Made by a program: the position numbers and the translations under genes
Assembly: GCA_910586955.1 (NCBI GenBank)
Contig: CAJUMM010000024.1
Coordinates: 1-23,720, forward strand
DNA: 23,720 bases
From: an uncultured Lachnospiraceae bacterium
Lineage (GTDB): Bacteria; Bacillota; Clostridia; Lachnospirales; Lachnospiraceae
Reading direction: 5' to 3'
Shown: positions 1-7,666 of the stretch, one piece after another
Numbering within the stretch: position 1 is the first letter of the stretch
How the letters are laid out: each line of letters starts with the position of its first letter
Notes under the pieces: generated by a model
Told to the model about the DNA's origin: nothing
The model's database searches: none
What the model saw: only the letters and a program-made list of their open reading frames with translations

Positions 1-53
1 AGTGGCTTACGTCTGCAACACCCTGATCACCAGTTCAAATCTGGTTGTCGCCT
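1..53 (+). tRNA. tRNA-Cys-like sequence, 3' part, D/anticodon region anomalous
   Basis: The 3' half reads as a tRNA. A T-arm has stem ACCAG (29-33), loop TTCAAAT (34-40) and stem CTGGT (41-45). It is followed by TGTCGCC (46-52), the usual 3' acceptor strand of Gram-positive tRNA-Cys, and discriminator T53. A CTGCAAC loop at 13-19 carries anticodon GCA (15-17). CCA is not encoded. The 5' acceptor strand lies before the window. The odd part is between the AGTGG of the D-loop and the anticodon: about six bases fewer than a normal tRNA-Cys, no visible 3' D-stem strand, and an anticodon stem (8-12 against 20-24) with only two pairs. It could be a decayed copy, an unusual functional tRNA, or an assembly error. 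Confidence 0.5.
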
Positions 54-60
54 CTCGGAG

Positions 61-98
61 CCCCCGGAAATCTGAATTTGATTTCCGGGGGTTTTGTT
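61..98 (+). terminator. Rho-independent terminator after the tRNA-like sequence
   Basis: A perfect 11-bp stem pairs 61-71 (CCCCCGGAAAT) with 81-91 (ATTTCCGGGGG) around a 9-nt loop. TTTTGTTT follows at 92-99. It ends the tRNA transcript just before the promoter at 119. Confidence 0.92.
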
Positions 99-118
99 TG
101 GATTGGCTGAAAAATGTG

Positions 119-161
119 TTGACAAAACAATATTAATACGATATGATTTTGATATCAAAAT
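119..161 (+). promoter_or_regulatory. Sigma-A promoter with palindromic operator candidate for the SPFH/RHH pair
   Basis: TTGACA (119-124) and TATGAT (142-147) are separated by exactly 17 bp, a near-consensus vegetative promoter. A perfect 16-bp palindrome, ATTTTGATATCAAAAT (146-161), overlaps the end of the -10 box and covers the expected start of transcription. A protein bound there would block initiation. The ribbon-helix-helix protein at 1209-1412 is the natural candidate ligand, by inference from its position in the same transcription unit. Confidence 0.8.
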
Positions 162-178
162 AAATGGAGGGAACACAA

Positions 179-1207
179 ATGAAGGAAAAGATATTAAATA
201 AGAAAAAGAACGGATTGCCCATGCTGTTTCTGATTCTCCTGATCTATGCGGCGGGAGTGGCCTGTTTCGTATACGGTATCATCCTGTCGGAGAGGGAGAC
301 AACGGTACTTTCCGTGGCCATGGCCATTGTAGGAGGGTTTTGGCTGGGGGCAGGCTGGATTCCCCTTATGGGCCTGAAGATTTTGAAGCCTCAGGAGGCC
401 CTGGTTCTCACATTGTTCGGAAATTATGTGGGGACCCTAAAGGAAGAGGGATTTTACTATGTGAATCCTTTCTCCACCGGTGTAAATCCGGCGGCCCGGA
501 CGCGGCTTGGGCAGAGCGGGGACGTGGATGGAGGTTCCGGAAAGACCCTGGTGATTGCAGGGGGAGCCAATACGGTGAGTGCGGAGGCCGCAGGCAAAAA
601 GATTTCTCTGAAGGTTATGACCCTGAGCAACAGCAGGCAGAAGATCAATGACTGCCTGGGTAATCCGGTGGAGATCGGGATTGCCGTGACCTGGCGGGTG
701 GTGGATACGGCCAAGGCCGTTTTCCAGGTAGACAACTACAAGGAATATCTCTCTTTGCAGTGCGACAGCGCTCTGCGGGACATTGTACGGATTTATCCCT
801 ACGATGTAGCTCCCAATGTGGATACTACCGGGGACGGCGTAGCCGACGAGGGGAGCCTTAGGGGATCCAGCGAGATTGTGGCTTCCCGGATCCGCAATGA
901 GATTCAGGTGAAAGTGGCAGATGCCGGACTGGAGATTCTGGAGGCCCGGATTACTTACTTGGCCTATGCGCCGGAGATAGCGGCCGTAATGCTTCAGAGG
1001 CAGCAGGCGTCGGCTATCATAGATGCCCGGAAGATGATTGTGGACGGTGCGGTAGGTATGGTAGAAATGGCCCTGGAGCGATTAAGCGAAAAAAATACGG
1101 TGGAACTGGACGAGGAGCGGAAGGCGGCCATGGTATCCAATCTTCTGGTAGTTCTCTGCGGAAACCACGACGCGCAGCCGGTGGTAAATTCCGGAAGCCT
1201 GTATTAA
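179..1207 (+). CDS. SPFH/Band 7 domain membrane protein
   Basis: This 342-aa protein has two hydrophobic segments near the N-terminus (about residues 13-36 and 42-66), then a SPFH (stomatin/prohibitin/flotillin/HflK) domain from about residue 70, opening with a KPQEALVLTLFG-type strand. Family members form membrane-anchored oligomeric scaffolds in lipid microdomains; no enzymatic role is implied. The ATG at 179 is chosen because GGAGG (166-170) lies 8 nt upstream; an in-frame ATG at 164 has no ribosome binding site. Residues 215-224 (DTTGDGVADE) form an acidic loop resembling a calcium-binding loop. The C-terminal part is helical, as in slipins. It is followed one base later by an Arc-like regulator. 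The exact cellular role is unknown. Confidence 0.88.
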   Translation: MKEKILNKKKNGLPMLFLILLIYAAGVACFVYGIILSERETTVLSVAMAIVGGFWLGAGWIPLMGLKILKPQEALVLTLFGNYVGTLKEEGFYYVNPFSTGVNPAARTRLGQSGDVDGGSGKTLVIAGGANTVSAEAAGKKISLKVMTLSNSRQKINDCLGNPVEIGIAVTWRVVDTAKAVFQVDNYKEYLSLQCDSALRDIVRIYPYDVAPNVDTTGDGVADEGSLRGSSEIVASRIRNEIQVKVADAGLEILEARITYLAYAPEIAAVMLQRQQASAIIDARKMIVDGAVGMVEMALERLSEKNTVELDEERKAAMVSNLLVVLCGNHDAQPVVNSGSLY

Positions 1208-1208
1208 T

Positions 1209-1412
1209 ATGGCAGACGGGCAGAAGAAACAGATTCCCCTGCGCCTTTCCGCCAAGCTGTACGGGGAAATTGCCGCCTGGGCGGAAGATGACTTCCGCTC
1301 GGTGAACGGGCAGATAGAGTACCTTCTCTCAGAGTGTGTACGCCAGAGAAAAAAGAACGGGAAATATGTGTCCGAGGAGCTGGATAAGCCCCTGGATATT
1401 GAGATTGAATAA
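1209..1412 (+). CDS. Arc-like ribbon-helix-helix protein
   Basis: This 67-aa basic/acidic protein fits the Arc/MetJ ribbon-helix-helix fold. A short strand around IPLRLSAKLY (about residues 9-18) would contact DNA. Two helices follow, the second starting at RSVNGQIEYLL (about 30-40), which closely matches the RSVNSEI signature of phage P22 Arc. Such proteins bind palindromic operators as dimers of dimers. The ATG lies one base after the SPFH stop codon with only a weak GGAAG upstream, so translation is probably coupled. The likely role is autorepression of the SPFH/RHH unit through the palindrome at 146-161; that is inference. It could instead be an antitoxin-like protein without an obvious toxin partner. 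Confidence 0.8.
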   Translation: MADGQKKQIPLRLSAKLYGEIAAWAEDDFRSVNGQIEYLLSECVRQRKKNGKYVSEELDKPLDIEIE

Positions 1413-1430
1413 TGGAATTGCAGAGATAGG

Positions 1431-1464
1431 AGCAGGTTCTTCGGAGCCTGCTTTCTGCTTTTGT
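1431..1464 (+). terminator. Rho-independent terminator after the RHH gene
   Basis: AGCAGGTTC (1431-1439) pairs with GAGCCTGCT (1444-1452), with one G-T pair, around a UUCG tetraloop closed by C-G. This is an exceptionally stable hairpin. A T-rich run follows (TTCTGCTTTTG). It separates the SPFH/RHH unit from the PTS operon. Confidence 0.85.
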
Positions 1465-1568
1465 AAAAATATAGAAAATAATGAAGAGAGTTAAGAAGAT
1501 TTTAGATGAAATATAAAAAATAGGAATGGGAAAGACTATAAAGATATGTGCAATTTTAAAATTTTTCC

Positions 1569-1622
1569 GCAGGAGTTGTGACGCGTTTTGGTATTCCTGC
1601 ATAAAACCTCTGTTGCTATAAT
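1569..1622 (+). promoter_or_regulatory. Extended -10 promoter of the PTS regulator/operon
   Basis: TGCTATAAT (1614-1622) is a TGN-extended consensus -10 box. The -35 position 17 bp upstream (TTCCTG) is poor, which suits an activated or extended -10 promoter. The inverted repeat GCAGGA (1569-1574) and TCCTGC (1595-1600) spans the -35 region and could be an activator site. The remainder of 1465-1568 is AT-rich with no gene visible. Transcription would start about 1629, shortly before the start codon at 1652. Confidence 0.65.
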
Positions 1623-1651
1623 GAAGCCATAAAGAGAAAGGTGATTAAAGA

Positions 1652-3985
1652 ATGGATTTAAATCCAAGGGAACTTGTTTTTCTTCAATATTTGTCAGAAG
1701 AGACCCGGTACAGACCCCTAAGCTTTTATGCACAGAAGATGAATGTCACGGTCAGGACGCTTAGGACAGATCTGAAGAAGCTGGAACAGGATTTAAAAGA
1801 GCTTGGTATCAATCTGGAACGGAAAAGCGGACTGGGGATTTATTTGAGTGACGGTGCCCGGGAAAAAGAGGCGCTTGATCGGATTTTCCAGGGGAACGGC
1901 AGGCGCAGTCCCTATACGACGCCGGGAGGGCGGCGTCTGGAAATTCTGCGGGTGCTGCTGTGGGAAGGAAACAGTCATCTTTCCATCCAAAAGCTCTCAG
2001 AGCAGTATTATGTAAGCCCCGCCAGCATTGTGAACGATCTGAAATATGTGGAGAAATGGCTGGTCTCCCATGGAGTGGCACTTTTGCGGGACTCCGGGGG
2101 GACCAGGATCCAGGGGAGTGAAGCAGGAATACGCAGGGCTATGGCTGCTTTTGTGGAAGAAAAAGGGTTTGACAATGGAGTACGGCTTCAGGCCCTTGAC
2201 CCTCAGAAATTAGATCGTATGACAGTGGAGAATCTCAGAAACCTTTTCCCGGAAGAGGCGATCCATTTCCTGGAAGGCTTGCTTAATTTATTGGAAAAGC
2301 AGTGCGGATATGTCATAGGCGAGCCATATTATCTGAATCTGCTTACGCATTTGCTGATTGTTGCCAAGCGTGTATCCGGTGGCTGCCAAACAGAGGAGCT
2401 TTCCCGGGAGGAGGGAAGGGAATGGCGCTGTACCCCGGCATATAAGTATGCAGAAAAGATAGCGGGCGAGATGGAAGCCCATTTTGGCATAGAGATGGGA
2501 GAAGAAGAAATTTGCTATATTTACCGGTATTTTATTTCCTTTGGAATCGGAATCAATGAAAATACGGCCGGAAATGATTGGAAGAAGGGTGGAGAACTGG
2601 CAGGGGAAATTATCCGGTGGGTTGGGGAAGCCGCTGCGGCTGACTTTGTTTCCGACGGTAATCTTAAGAGTGAACTGGAGCTTTATATCCGTTCCATGCT
2701 GAACCGTATCCGGTATCATATACCGATTAAAAATAATCTTCTGTCCGGAATCCGCAAGCTTTACCCGGAGCTCCTGGCATATGTGGAAGGGCTTATCTGG
2801 TGCTTAGGCTATTCATATGGATTTGGCAGGGTGAGCCAGGATGAAACAGCCTATATTTCTATGTACTGCCAGGCGGCAGTTGCCGCATCCCAAAAGCGTC
2901 CAAAAGTGCTGATTGTCTGCCAAAGCGGATACGGAACTTCCCAGGTATTGAAGACACGGTTTGCCCAGGCGTTTCCCTATCTGGAGATAGCCGGTGTAAC
3001 GTCTGTGCGGCTGCTTCGGGAGACGGACTTGTCGGACTATAGTTTTTTGATTTCCACGGTACGCCTTCAGGCTCTTCCCATTCCTCATATTGTGATTTCG
3101 CCCCTTTTGTCGGAACAGGATATCCGGAAAATACAGGCTTCCGGTCTTCTTTCGGAGAGAGGACAAGAGGAAGACGGCGGGGAAAAAATCCGGGAATGGT
3201 TTTATGAGGGAAAACTGGAGGTGATCCGGGAGCAGAAGAGGTGGAATGACTGGGAAGAGAAAGCAGCCCAGGGGGATGCGGAGGAATTCTGTCATATATC
3301 CGGCGGTTTCCTGGATGCAATACTTGCCGGAGGGGCTGCCGGGACAAAGATGTATATTTTCCCGGGGAAGGACGGCCGGGGACAAAAGGCCGTGATTGAG
3401 GGACGGAGTCCGGAAGAAATTCTGCCTCTGCTGGCAGGCTGTTACCAGATGGCGGCTGGAGAATTTGACTTTTACAGGCTGGAGGGCTATTGCAGGGAGC
3501 GTGAATTTTTGCGTTCCGTCCTGCCGGACAGCCGGATTATCACCGGCCGGCATTTTGGCTCAAAGAATGATGTGATCCGGAGCCTGGCAGAGTTGTTGTT
3601 CCGGCAGGGGGCGATAACGGATGCGGAAGCTTTCTGCAGCGATGTGTTTGCAAGGGAAATGGAAGGGATTACGGCCATTGAGGAGGATGTGGCCATGCCT
3701 CACGGACAGGCCGGGGTTATGTCCCTGGCTATGGCGGTTCTGCCGTCTCCTGTTTCCTGGGGAATCCATGAGGGTGAAGTAATCCGGGTCAGGATAGTGG
3801 TGCTGTTTGCCATTCATTCCAGAGATGTCTCCAGCCGGAACAGTAACTATTTCAAAATTCTTTCTATTGTCGGCAAAGCCCTGGACTCTCCCCAAAAGCG
3901 GGAGCGGCTGTTTGCAGCGGAGAGCGGGGAGGAAGCCTTAGAAATATTAACCCGTTCTTTGCGGGAGAATGAGGAGGATATATAA
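1652..3985 (+). CDS. PRD-domain transcriptional regulator with EIIB- and EIIA-like domains (MtlR/LicR type)
   Basis: This 777-aa sugar-operon activator is controlled by PTS phosphorylation. Domains in order: winged HTH (about 1-65, VRTLRTDLKKL), second HTH of Mga type (about 95-155), PRD1 (about 195-300, H233), PRD2 (about 335-415, H356), an EIIB-like domain with C423 in VCQSGYGTS, and a fructose/mannitol-type EIIA domain with active-site H684 in AMPHG. The positions where each PRD usually has a second histidine appear to be occupied by tyrosine. About 100 residues between EIIB and EIIA (505-610) are unassigned. It lacks the AAA+ domain of LevR, so sigma-54 control is not expected. The ribosome binding site is AAAGGTG, 8 nt from the ATG. 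It leads the PTS operon and very probably regulates it. Confidence 0.9.
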   Translation: MDLNPRELVFLQYLSEETRYRPLSFYAQKMNVTVRTLRTDLKKLEQDLKELGINLERKSGLGIYLSDGAREKEALDRIFQGNGRRSPYTTPGGRRLEILRVLLWEGNSHLSIQKLSEQYYVSPASIVNDLKYVEKWLVSHGVALLRDSGGTRIQGSEAGIRRAMAAFVEEKGFDNGVRLQALDPQKLDRMTVENLRNLFPEEAIHFLEGLLNLLEKQCGYVIGEPYYLNLLTHLLIVAKRVSGGCQTEELSREEGREWRCTPAYKYAEKIAGEMEAHFGIEMGEEEICYIYRYFISFGIGINENTAGNDWKKGGELAGEIIRWVGEAAAADFVSDGNLKSELELYIRSMLNRIRYHIPIKNNLLSGIRKLYPELLAYVEGLIWCLGYSYGFGRVSQDETAYISMYCQAAVAASQKRPKVLIVCQSGYGTSQVLKTRFAQAFPYLEIAGVTSVRLLRETDLSDYSFLISTVRLQALPIPHIVISPLLSEQDIRKIQASGLLSERGQEEDGGEKIREWFYEGKLEVIREQKRWNDWEEKAAQGDAEEFCHISGGFLDAILAGGAAGTKMYIFPGKDGRGQKAVIEGRSPEEILPLLAGCYQMAAGEFDFYRLEGYCREREFLRSVLPDSRIITGRHFGSKNDVIRSLAELLFRQGAITDAEAFCSDVFAREMEGITAIEEDVAMPHGQAGVMSLAMAVLPSPVSWGIHEGEVIRVRIVVLFAIHSRDVSSRNSNYFKILSIVGKALDSPQKRERLFAAESGEEALEILTRSLRENEEDI

Positions 3986-3986
3986 A

Positions 3987-4391
3987 ATGGTAGAACTTGT
4001 AATCATTACTCATGGAAGTCTGGGTTTTTCCCTGAAAGAAACCAGTGAGATGCTGCTGGGGGAGCAGGAACACATAACTGTTTTTGGATTGCAGCTTGGA
4101 GAAAGCATCGACGAATTGAGGGAGAAGGTTTCGGAAGCAGTGGAGAAGGCCTGTCAGGCAGGGGAGGTACTTGTCATTACGGATATGATATCCGGCAGCC
4201 CCTTCAACATTGCCTGTTCCCTTCTGGAACGGTTTTCCTTTGAGCATTTAACAGGAATCAATTTCCCGCTCTTTTTGGAAATTTTGTCAAACAGGGATGA
4301 GCTTTCGGCCCGCGAACTGGTGGAAATGAGCCTGAACGTGGGAAGTGAGACTATAAAAGATGCAAAAAAATATTTTGAGGAGGTTGAGTGA
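3987..4391 (+). CDS. PTS mannose/fructose/sorbose-family EIIA
   Basis: This 134-aa cytoplasmic phosphocarrier accepts phosphate from HPr on His9 (VIITHGSLG) and passes it to EIIB. Its length and the DMISGSPFNIA segment match the single-domain EIIA-Man fold. The start at 3987 is preferred to the ATG at 3969 because GAGGAGGA (3971-3978) sits 8 nt upstream and the protein then begins with the first beta strand. It follows the regulator stop codon by one base, indicating co-transcription. Confidence 0.92.
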   Translation: MVELVIITHGSLGFSLKETSEMLLGEQEHITVFGLQLGESIDELREKVSEAVEKACQAGEVLVITDMISGSPFNIACSLLERFSFEHLTGINFPLFLEILSNRDELSARELVEMSLNVGSETIKDAKKYFEEVE

Positions 4392-4868
4392 ATGAAAAAC
4401 GTGGTGTTGACCCGCATTGACGATCGGCTGATTCACGGGCAGGTGGTGACCGGCTGGGTCAGGAAAACAGACTGCAGCCGCATTCTGGTAGTGGATGACC
4501 AGGTGGCAAAGGATCCGTTTATGCAGAGGCTTTTGAAAGCGGCCGCACCGCCTAAGATGCCGGTGGAGGCCAAGAGCAGGGCGGATGCTTCGGAGTGGCT
4601 CCTTCAGGAAGGGGAAGGCGGGGAGCGCATTATGATCCTGGTGAAGGTGCCCGAGGCAGTGGAGGATATGCAGAAGGCGGGGCTTGTCTTTGATGAGGTG
4701 GTTCTGGGAGGAATGGCGGCAAAGGCAGGGAGAAAAAAATTTAATAAAAATGTCTCTGCAAGCGAAGAGGAAGTGGCCTGCATGAGACGCATTATGGAAC
4801 GGGGAACAAAGATGGTTTTCCAGCTGGTGCCGGAGGAGACGCCTGTAGATGTTGCAAAGCTGGTATGA
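4392..4868 (+). CDS. PTS mannose/fructose/sorbose-family EIIB
   Basis: This 158-aa protein is typical of EIIB-Man. The phosphorylated histidine is His15 in DRLIHGQVV, preceded by the conserved TRIDDR. The ATG abuts the stop codon of the EIIA gene (TGAATG), so the two are translationally coupled. It transfers phosphate from EIIA to the incoming sugar at the EIIC/EIID channel. EIIA and EIIB are separate polypeptides here, unlike the fused ManX of enteric bacteria. Substrate specificity cannot be read from the sequence. Confidence 0.93.
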   Translation: MKNVVLTRIDDRLIHGQVVTGWVRKTDCSRILVVDDQVAKDPFMQRLLKAAAPPKMPVEAKSRADASEWLLQEGEGGERIMILVKVPEAVEDMQKAGLVFDEVVLGGMAAKAGRKKFNKNVSASEEEVACMRRIMERGTKMVFQLVPEETPVDVAKLV

Positions 4869-4897
4869 GTTTTAAAGGATGAAAAGGAGGGTATCAC

Positions 4898-5650
4898 ATG
4901 TCTATTGTTCAGGCAATTCTTATTGCGCTTGTTTATTATCTTGGAAGAAGTCCGTTTCTGGCCGGGCCGGTGGGATATTATACCATATACCGGCCTGTGA
5001 TCGGAGGCTGGGTAGTGGGAATTATTTTGGGGGATCCGCTGACAGGAATGGCGGTAGGAGCAACCATTAATCTGATGTACATAGGTTTTATTTCAGCAGG
5101 AGGAGCGCTCCCCGGGGATATGTGCCTGGCCGGGATTCTGGGCACGGCTCTTGCGGTTTCCGGCGGAATTACCACCGAGGCGGCCCTTGCCCTGGCTGTT
5201 CCCATTGGCCTTATCGGAACCATCATCTGGCAGGGAAAGATGACGGTAAATTCTCTTTTTGCCCACGTGGCGGACAAGGCGGCAGAGAAGGGAGATCCAG
5301 GGACCGTATGGATCGGTGATGTGCTGCTCCCTCAGATATTCCTGTTCCTGCTCACTGCTGTGCCCTGTTTCCTGGCAGCGTACTTTGGGTCCCAGGCAGT
5401 AGAGGGAATCATTGCAGTGCTGGGAGGAAAAATTTTGAGCGTACTTACAAGTATCGGTTCTATGATGCCAGCTCTTGGTATTGCCCTGAACTTAAAAGCC
5501 ATTTACAAAGGCGATGCCAAAATTTTCTTTTTCGTAGGATTTTTGCTGCTGGTATACTTTGAACTCAGCATGATCGCCATTGGATTGATTGGCTTAGTCA
5601 TGGCAGTAATTTACATGCAGATCATTTCGAGACAGAAGGAGGAGGAATAA
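4898..5650 (+). CDS. PTS mannose/fructose/sorbose-family EIIC
   Basis: This 250-aa integral membrane permease subunit has multiple hydrophobic helices and the family hallmark GPVGYYTIYRPVIGGWVVG near residues 25-43, followed by GDPLTGMAVGATINL. With EIID it forms the translocation channel. AAAGGAGG (4882-4889) gives a strong ribosome binding site at good spacing to ATG 4898. It is the third structural gene of the IIA-IIB-IIC-IID set. Confidence 0.93.
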   Translation: MSIVQAILIALVYYLGRSPFLAGPVGYYTIYRPVIGGWVVGIILGDPLTGMAVGATINLMYIGFISAGGALPGDMCLAGILGTALAVSGGITTEAALALAVPIGLIGTIIWQGKMTVNSLFAHVADKAAEKGDPGTVWIGDVLLPQIFLFLLTAVPCFLAAYFGSQAVEGIIAVLGGKILSVLTSIGSMMPALGIALNLKAIYKGDAKIFFFVGFLLLVYFELSMIAIGLIGLVMAVIYMQIISRQKEEE

Positions 5651-5652
5651 TC

Positions 5653-6480
5653 ATGGAAAAAACAGCAAAAGAAAAGAAACTTTCGAAAAAAGCCGTGCTT
5701 GGCGCCTATATCCGCTGGCTGTTTTTGAATCAGTCCAACTACAGCTACGAGCGTTATATGGGAACAGGATTTTTACATGCCATGAATCCCGTAGTAAAGG
5801 AGCTTTATAAAGATGATGAGGAAGGCCGCAAAGAGGTTATGAAACGGCATTCAGGTTTCTTTAACTGCGAACCCTGCCTGGCATCTCCTATCGTTGGCCT
5901 GACGGTAGCCATGGAAGAGCAGAAAGCCTCCGGGGAAGCCTTGGACGAGGATGCCATTACCTCCATTAAAACAGGACTGATGGGGCCTGCCAGCGGTATT
6001 GGCGACACGCTGATCCAGGGTGTAATTGTGCCCCTTTTGCTGGCTCTGTGCATTGACTTTTCCGCAGACGGGAACATTGCAGGCCCGATATTGTACTGCC
6101 TTGTGATTACGGGAATTATTCTGGTGATTTCCTATTTTGGATTTATGATGGGATATAAGAAGGGATCGGATGCCCTGATGGATATGCTGGAAAGCGGCGT
6201 TATCAATAAGGTAATTTCCGGAGCGGGAATTATGGGCTGCGTAGTGCTTGGAGCTTTGGTGGCGAAATATGTGGGGCTTTCCTGTAAAATAGGGATTCCT
6301 TACGGAGAAGAGGTGTTCAGTATCCAGACACAGCTCTTTGACGTTCTGCTTCCGAAAATGCTGCCCCTGGCACTTACTATGGGGGTTATGAAGCTGCTGG
6401 ATAAAGGGAAGAAACCCATGTACATTATGCTGGTTATGGTGATAGCAGGTACTGTGCTGGGATTGCTGGGAATTATTTAG
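5653..6480 (+). CDS. PTS mannose/fructose/sorbose-family EIID
   Basis: This 275-aa second membrane subunit is unique to the mannose PTS family. The N-terminal half is amphipathic/cytoplasmic and contains the typical SNYSYERYMGTGF and FFNCEPCLASPI segments plus TGLMGPASGIGDTL; the C-terminal part has hydrophobic spans ending in GTVLGLLGII. The ATG is two bases after the EIIC stop, with GGAGGAGG just upstream (5639-5646). It completes a full mannose-type transporter. Confidence 0.93.
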   Translation: MEKTAKEKKLSKKAVLGAYIRWLFLNQSNYSYERYMGTGFLHAMNPVVKELYKDDEEGRKEVMKRHSGFFNCEPCLASPIVGLTVAMEEQKASGEALDEDAITSIKTGLMGPASGIGDTLIQGVIVPLLLALCIDFSADGNIAGPILYCLVITGIILVISYFGFMMGYKKGSDALMDMLESGVINKVISGAGIMGCVVLGALVAKYVGLSCKIGIPYGEEVFSIQTQLFDVLLPKMLPLALTMGVMKLLDKGKKPMYIMLVMVIAGTVLGLLGII

Positions 6481-6508
6481 AGAAGGATTTATGAGGAGGA
6501 ATATGAAA

Positions 6509-7666
6509 ATGTCTGTCTCGAATTTCAGCGCTGCTTTCTATACGGTGGGGGAAGGCAGTATAGAAAAACTGCGTGATTATCAAAAAGAACGGGTGGGGCT
6601 GGTTTTGGATGAAAACATTGTGAAAGCCCTGGGCCTTGATCAGGTGCTTTACCGGGATATTTTTGCAGATACCGAATACCGGGTGCTCTGCAACGTACCA
6701 TCGGAGCCTGCCATTGCCATGCTGGAGGAACCTATCCGGGAGACCCGGGAATTTGCACCGGACCGTATCATCGGGATTGGAGGCGGCGCCGTGATGGACA
6801 CGGCGAAAGCGCTCTGGGTATTTGCGGAGTGTCCGGATTTAACCTGGGAGCAGGCTTTGACGCCTTACCGGATTCCTAAGACCGGCGGTAGGATCAAGCT
6901 TACGGTCATACCTACTACCAGCGGTACCGGATCGGAGACCACCGGCTGCTCGGTTTTAAAGGACAAAGATAACCGGAAGCGCATGATTCTTTCCAAGGAG
7001 ATTGTTCCCTCGGAGGCAATTCTGGACTTTACACTGCTTCGCAGCCTGCCGCTGAAAAATATTGCTTATTCCGGGACGGACGCTCTGGCTCATGCGCTGG
7101 AATCCGCCGTTTCCATCCGGAGTAATCCCCTGGTCAGAGAGATCTGTATCCAGGCGGCGGTTGTGATTCTCAAGAATCTGCGGCTGTCCTACGGAGGAGA
7201 TCTGAAAGCCCGTGAAAAGGTACATATTGCGGCTTCTATGGCGGGAATGGGGATTGGAAATGCCGGAACCGGCATGGCTCACGGAATGGACCAGGCAGGA
7301 GGGGATTTTCATCTGCCCCATGGGCTGATGACAGGGCTGGCACTGCCCTATACCATGAAGTATCTCATGCCCCAGCCCGTTTACACGGAAGTGGCGGAAC
7401 AGCTGGGTTTCCAGGGGACGGAAGAAGAAAAGCAGGAACGCCTGATTTCGGAAATATTTGGCATGTACAAAGAGATAGGTATGCCGGTGACGCTCAAAGA
7501 AGCCGGGGTTCCCAAGGAAGAGTATCTGGGAAATATCCCTTCTTATGTGGAGCGGGCTTTGCCGGATACCAATATAAAAAATTGTCCCAAAGATCCAAAG
7601 AAGCAAGATTTGGAGCAGCTTTATCAGGCGTTTTATACAGGCGTGTATGAGAGGAAGGGTGAATGA
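6509..7666 (+). CDS. Iron-containing (group III) alcohol dehydrogenase
   Basis: This protein of about 385 aa oxidises an alcohol group with NAD(P). The nucleotide-binding motif is IIGIGGGAVMDTAKAL, followed by TVIPTTSGTGSE, both classic for the family. Metal ligands appear intact: Asp and His in GTDALAHALES, and His residues in MAHGMDQ and FHLPHGL. ATG 6509 is chosen because AGGAGGA (6494-6500) lies 8 nt upstream; in-frame ATGs at 6491 and 6503 are badly spaced. It is co-transcribed with the PTS and a second, zinc-type dehydrogenase. The natural substrate is unknown; a sugar-alcohol phosphate or an aldehyde from aldol cleavage would both fit. Confidence 0.9.
   Translation: MSVSNFSAAFYTVGEGSIEKLRDYQKERVGLVLDENIVKALGLDQVLYRDIFADTEYRVLCNVPSEPAIAMLEEPIRETREFAPDRIIGIGGGAVMDTAKALWVFAECPDLTWEQALTPYRIPKTGGRIKLTVIPTTSGTGSETTGCSVLKDKDNRKRMILSKEIVPSEAILDFTLLRSLPLKNIAYSGTDALAHALESAVSIRSNPLVREICIQAAVVILKNLRLSYGGDLKAREKVHIAASMAGMGIGNAGTGMAHGMDQAGGDFHLPHGLMTGLALPYTMKYLMPQPVYTEVAEQLGFQGTEEEKQERLISEIFGMYKEIGMPVTLKEAGVPKEEYLGNIPSYVERALPDTNIKNCPKDPKKQDLEQLYQAFYTGVYERKGE

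Noticed and set aside
2074..2089. TGGCAC...TTGC resembling a sigma-54 promoter
   Set aside because: The spacing between the GG and GC elements is wrong, it lies inside the regulator gene, and the regulator lacks the AAA+ domain needed for sigma-54 activation.
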